Shown here: piece by piece, positions 60,898-64,000 of the stretch | Layout: every line of letters starts with the position of its first letter | How positions within the stretch are numbered: position 1 is the stretch's first letter | Origin: Parasponia andersonii | Lineage: Eukaryota; Streptophyta; Magnoliopsida; Rosales; Cannabaceae | Reading direction: 5' to 3' | Assembly: GCA_002914805.1 (NCBI GenBank) | Contig: JXTB01000307.1 | Span: 389,087-453,086, forward strand | Length of the DNA: 64,000 bases | Translations under genes and position numbers: made by a program | Notes under the pieces: model-generated | Told to the model about the DNA's origin: nothing | The model's database searches: none | The model's input: the letters and a program-made list of their open reading frames with translations, nothing else

Positions 60898-63040
60898 TTA
60901 TGCAGATGTGCTCGTTCCACCGTCTTCAGTCTTGGTAGCCTCCACTTGCCTCCAACTCTAGACAAGCTCGACCACATCTTCACCAAGGATGGAAAAGTCG
61001 AAATCTGGATGCTCGCAGAAGATATTATATATTATGGTCGACGAGGCGATGTCACTAGCTTTTTCTTCGAGCTCCTTGCCTTTGGTGGCCTTGAACTCTT
61101 CTATAGCCTTGTGAGCTACTTCTGTCGTTGCCTTCTCTAGAATATTCGGATGCTCGGAGATTGTCTTCTCAAGTTCTTTAATTTTCTCCTCGAACTTCTC
61201 CTTTTCGAGCTTTCCTTGGCCAAATCCTTGCGTAGCTGCCGATTCGCCCAATTCGAAGGATTTTTTCTCTTTCTCGCGAACCTTCTTCGAGTCCTCAAAT
61301 GCTTGCGTTATTTCTTCGACTTTTTTGGTTTTTTTAATACATTCGAGGACTGGGTCATGTATCAAAACAGTAGCTACAGCGGTCTGAAAATATAACACAT
61401 CAATACCAGAAAAGTGCGTTGAGGAGAGAAAATAGAATATGCTTACATTCACCAGCATCCTCATCGCAGAACCGAAGGCAACCTTGGCTGATCATCGCTT
61501 CATCCTCTCCCTGCCATCTTCAGAGGTAAAATGGTCGATGAAGACCGCGCTCATACTAGCTTTTTCTGGCAGTTGATGAAGGAGTGCGAAAAGCTCCTCA
61601 TCTTTATCAACCTGGCCTAGTCCTTCATCAGAAGTGGCCATCTCCTTGGGTGGCTCAGGTTGGCTCGCAGTTAGTGGAGACTAAGGAGGAGGCATACTTG
61701 TCGGGATATCCTCGAAGGCGACTTTTCGTTTCTTTGAAGTGTCGACCTTCTCTTTCCCTTTCATCATTGAAGGTGTGCTCCCTGGTGTCTTGGACTTTGC
61801 CATTGACCCCAGAGTGGAAGGCGGTGCTCGCAGTCCGTTGCCAATAACCATTTCTATACAAATATGCGAGTCAGCATGCGAGGTGACATAATACGATGAG
61901 AGGAAAAAAAAAATAACTACCTTCTTGCTGATGAGAGATTGGTGGCGATGCAGCGTCTAAAGAGGATGCTTCCGAGACTATAGGTGTGGCAAATGCTTTT
62001 CGTTTCCTAGGTTTTGAAAACGAGGCACCCTTTTCCTTCTGTTTCCTCGGCTTCTTCTTCGAGTTTGAAGGTTTGGTGGGACGATTAGTAGAATCTGGGA
62101 AGGCGGCTCCCCTTGGAAGTAGTCCGCAAGTAACTAAGTTCTTGGTCGTCCCAAGCTTTTTCCAATCAAACTCTTCGATCGGAAGGTTGTTTATTTTATA
62201 TACCCTTGCGAGCTGCTCTCTGGAGAGTCCTGGTCGTTCCCTGTTATCTGCGATAACATACGAGTACGATCAGAATAATATATTTATATAGAAAAGGCGA
62301 TAAGCTGAAAGTTACCTATCAGGGTTCTGAAAGAAGCCATTATCCGCGTAGTCAAAGTGGAAAAATAGACTTTTCCATTTTCCCATGTTGTTGCGAACCC
62401 CGTAGGTAGTTTTTATTACTTGGTTCGACCACTTGCTCACATAAAAAAAGCCGAAATCTGATGGGTTTGATTTCACTTGGTAAAACCAAGTGAACTCTTC
62501 AGGAGTAGGGGTCTCTAAGCCTAGCTTATACTATAGTATGTACAGACCTACCATGTATCTATAAGTGTTTGGAGTTAGTTGAAAAGGGATGACTCCATAA
62601 TAATCGACGATTGATTTTATGTAAGGATAAAGTGGGAGGTAGATACTGCATCTAAGAACTGCTTCCGAGAATGAGGCAATTCCGCGAGGAGGTGTGTGTG
62701 ATCGATTGAAATCTGTGGAAAGGCGTAGAGGGACGTCAATTTTATAGTTGCAAACAATTTTTCTGAGCTTGTTTGTTGAACAGCTCGTCTTTATATTGGT
62801 ACATGACCAATCTCCCTCTATATATTGATAACCCGTTGCGAACGCAGGGACACCTCTGATATGCCGAAGCCATTGGTCTTGAGAAAGGTCGCCTATGTGA
62901 GGACTACTTTGCCTGACCCCAGTTATTTCCACTTCAAGTTCTGGCTTAAGATAGTCTTCGAGGTTTATAGAGCTAACGCTGGTATTGGAAGATTCTCCTG
63001 AGAATGCATTCTCTTTCCCAAAATCCTCACTACTAGACAT
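60898..63040 (-). pseudogene. Tat antisense ORF block (plant-transposon-protein-like)
   Basis: Read on the minus strand from ATG 63040 (MSSSEDFGKENAF), the first 169 codons are open. They contain VPLRLSTDFNRSHTPPRGIA and LTPNTYRYMVGLYIL, typical of the putative plant transposon protein found in many Tat elements. After one TAG at 62528-62530 homology-like text resumes (TPTPEEFTWFYQVKSNPSDF). Later pieces lie in several frames. One is a Lys/Glu-rich coiled coil (61464-60958: KKTKKVEEITQAFEDSKKV, FEEKIKELEKTI), joined after a likely 75-bp intron ending ttttcag at about 61386. A premature TAG at 60958-60960 precedes the natural-looking stop TAA at 60898-60900. The function of this ORF family is unknown. 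Confidence 0.7.
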
Positions 63041-64000
63041 CTGAAAAGAAATATGGATGGATTTACTCCTATGCGAGCATCAGAGATCTTAGCTATATGT
63101 GAGTAGTTTTGGGGTCTCATCCTAGGATTGCATCAACAAGCTGCTCATCGAATTTTTTCTAATCGATCTACAGATTCATAAAAATTGTTCGAACAGTTCT
63201 TTGATAATTCGTCACTCGACTGACTATGGTTTTCAAAAAAAAAATAAAAAAATAAGGTTTTAGATCCTAAAATTCTTCTACAAATTCGTCTGTCTGTCAA
63301 ACATCTAAAGAGTGTATTCTATAAATTAATGGAGGAATTCTGAAAATTTTCCATTTTATAGTCCATCGGAATATGAGATGGTTTTATGTTCAGAATATTT
63401 AAGCTCTACGGTTTGTTATTATTTTCTAGAAATAAGATCCGTAAATAAGAGTTCTGGAAAAATTGAAGAACAAGAGAGAGAGGATATATACTAACCTTTC
63501 TTCGAAGATGGAGGGACCAAGATGACGCCTGAAGGATTGTGATGATAACTTCATTGGAGAAGATGACAAAACTGTGCGAGCTGAGAAACAGAACGACGCC
63601 GGAAGGATTGCTTTGTGGACGCTTCGGGTTTCAGGAGAGAGAAGCAGGAGACGATAGGGTCTGAGTAATGAAGAAGAGGCAGAGTGATTTTTGATATATA
63701 TGTCAATGGCGTCGCCAAATCACAGCCGTAGATTAAAGTATTTAATTTTCAGAACTAGAGGCCGAAATTCACGCGGGAGTTGATTTTCTGAAATTAAATC
63801 GGTATCTTTTCAAAATTTGAAACGACTCGATTTAAGATAACAGCTGGCGTCATCGCTGTCATTATGTCTGCTCAAAAGATAGAAAAGTCTCCTTGAGTTT
63901 TGCTGAGAAAAGGTGACACGTGGTTTCATCTATCAGGAGAAGATACATGTGGTTCTGAAAAGATGTGGTTTGAGAATTGACGACTCTTCGAAGATCTCGA
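63041..64000. other. region upstream of the antisense ORF, to window edge
   Basis: AT-rich, no coding signal. It is expected to hold the promoter of the antisense ORF. The 3' LTR of the Tat element should lie beyond 64000. Confidence 0.45.

Larger units (their letters stand above)
55480..64000 (+). mobile_element. Tat-lineage Ty3/gypsy element, RT-deleted, runs off the right edge
   Basis: The 5' LTR ends about 56058 (ccgtcaaca), followed by a PBS-like attggcgctagaaggaggg. Then come gag with a CRYHxxxGH...C motif, protease, integrase, a short-unit repeat and a long antisense coding block. Sense gag-pol plus antisense extra ORFs between pol and the 3' LTR is known for Tat-lineage elements (such as Grande or Retand). 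RT and RNase H are absent, and in-frame stops are common. The left border is approximate, and the 3' LTR is not in the window. Confidence 0.8.

Overview
The window is plant nuclear DNA, most likely from a eudicot. The evidence is AT-rich intergenic DNA, genes split by GT-AG introns, a tandem array of UGT74-type glucosyltransferases, plant-type LETM1-like and integrin-linked-kinase genes, and several families of plant LTR retrotransposons. Nothing I can read fixes the species. The assembly has two long gaps (13238-13778 and 25308-25357) and single N bases. Two of the long near-identical tandem duplications sit exactly at single Ns, so part of the apparent structure may be an assembly product.

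Layout, left to right. 1-5.3 kb: AT-rich DNA with a Mutator-like MITE (1850-2231) and a TTTGTGAC/GTCACAAA-rich repeat (about 2.26-3.56 kb). 5.37-7.02 kb: UGT gene 1, followed at once by a complete 393-bp TRIM element (7132-7524) with a perfect 5-bp target duplication. 7.8-13.2 kb: three reverse-oriented copies of a large Gypsy LTR. 13.95-20.02 kb: a decayed Ty1/copia element with both LTRs. 20.61-22.15 kb: UGT gene 2. 23.21-30.61 kb: a decayed Ty3/gypsy element with 2.1-kb LTRs and the target duplication GGTTG, from which the integrase has been deleted. 32.81-34.74 kb: UGT gene 3. 35.29 kb onward: a broken UGT interrupted by a second, inverted copy of the TTTGTGAC repeat. 38.41-39.93 kb: UGT gene 4. 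40.71-46.48 kb: a 14-exon LETM1-like gene on the minus strand. 48.90-53.25 kb: an 11-exon ankyrin/protein-kinase (ILK) gene on the minus strand. From about 55.5 kb to beyond the right edge: a Tat-lineage gypsy element that has lost reverse transcriptase and RNase H but keeps protease, integrase and an antisense ORF block.

The four intact UGTs share strand, exon structure (one phase-0 intron after an acidic LExE-like motif), the catalytic His/Asp pair and a full 44-residue PSPG box. They form two pairs: genes 1 and 2 resemble UGT74F-type enzymes, genes 3 and 4 resemble UGT74E/AC-type enzymes. They probably arose by tandem duplication and were then spread apart by retroelement insertions. They should glucosylate small carboxylic acids or hydroxylated acceptors in the cytosol. 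Substrates cannot be read from sequence. The LETM1-like protein (mitochondrial inner membrane cation/proton homeostasis and translation) and the ILK-type kinase are ordinary conserved genes flanking the cluster and have no visible functional link to it.
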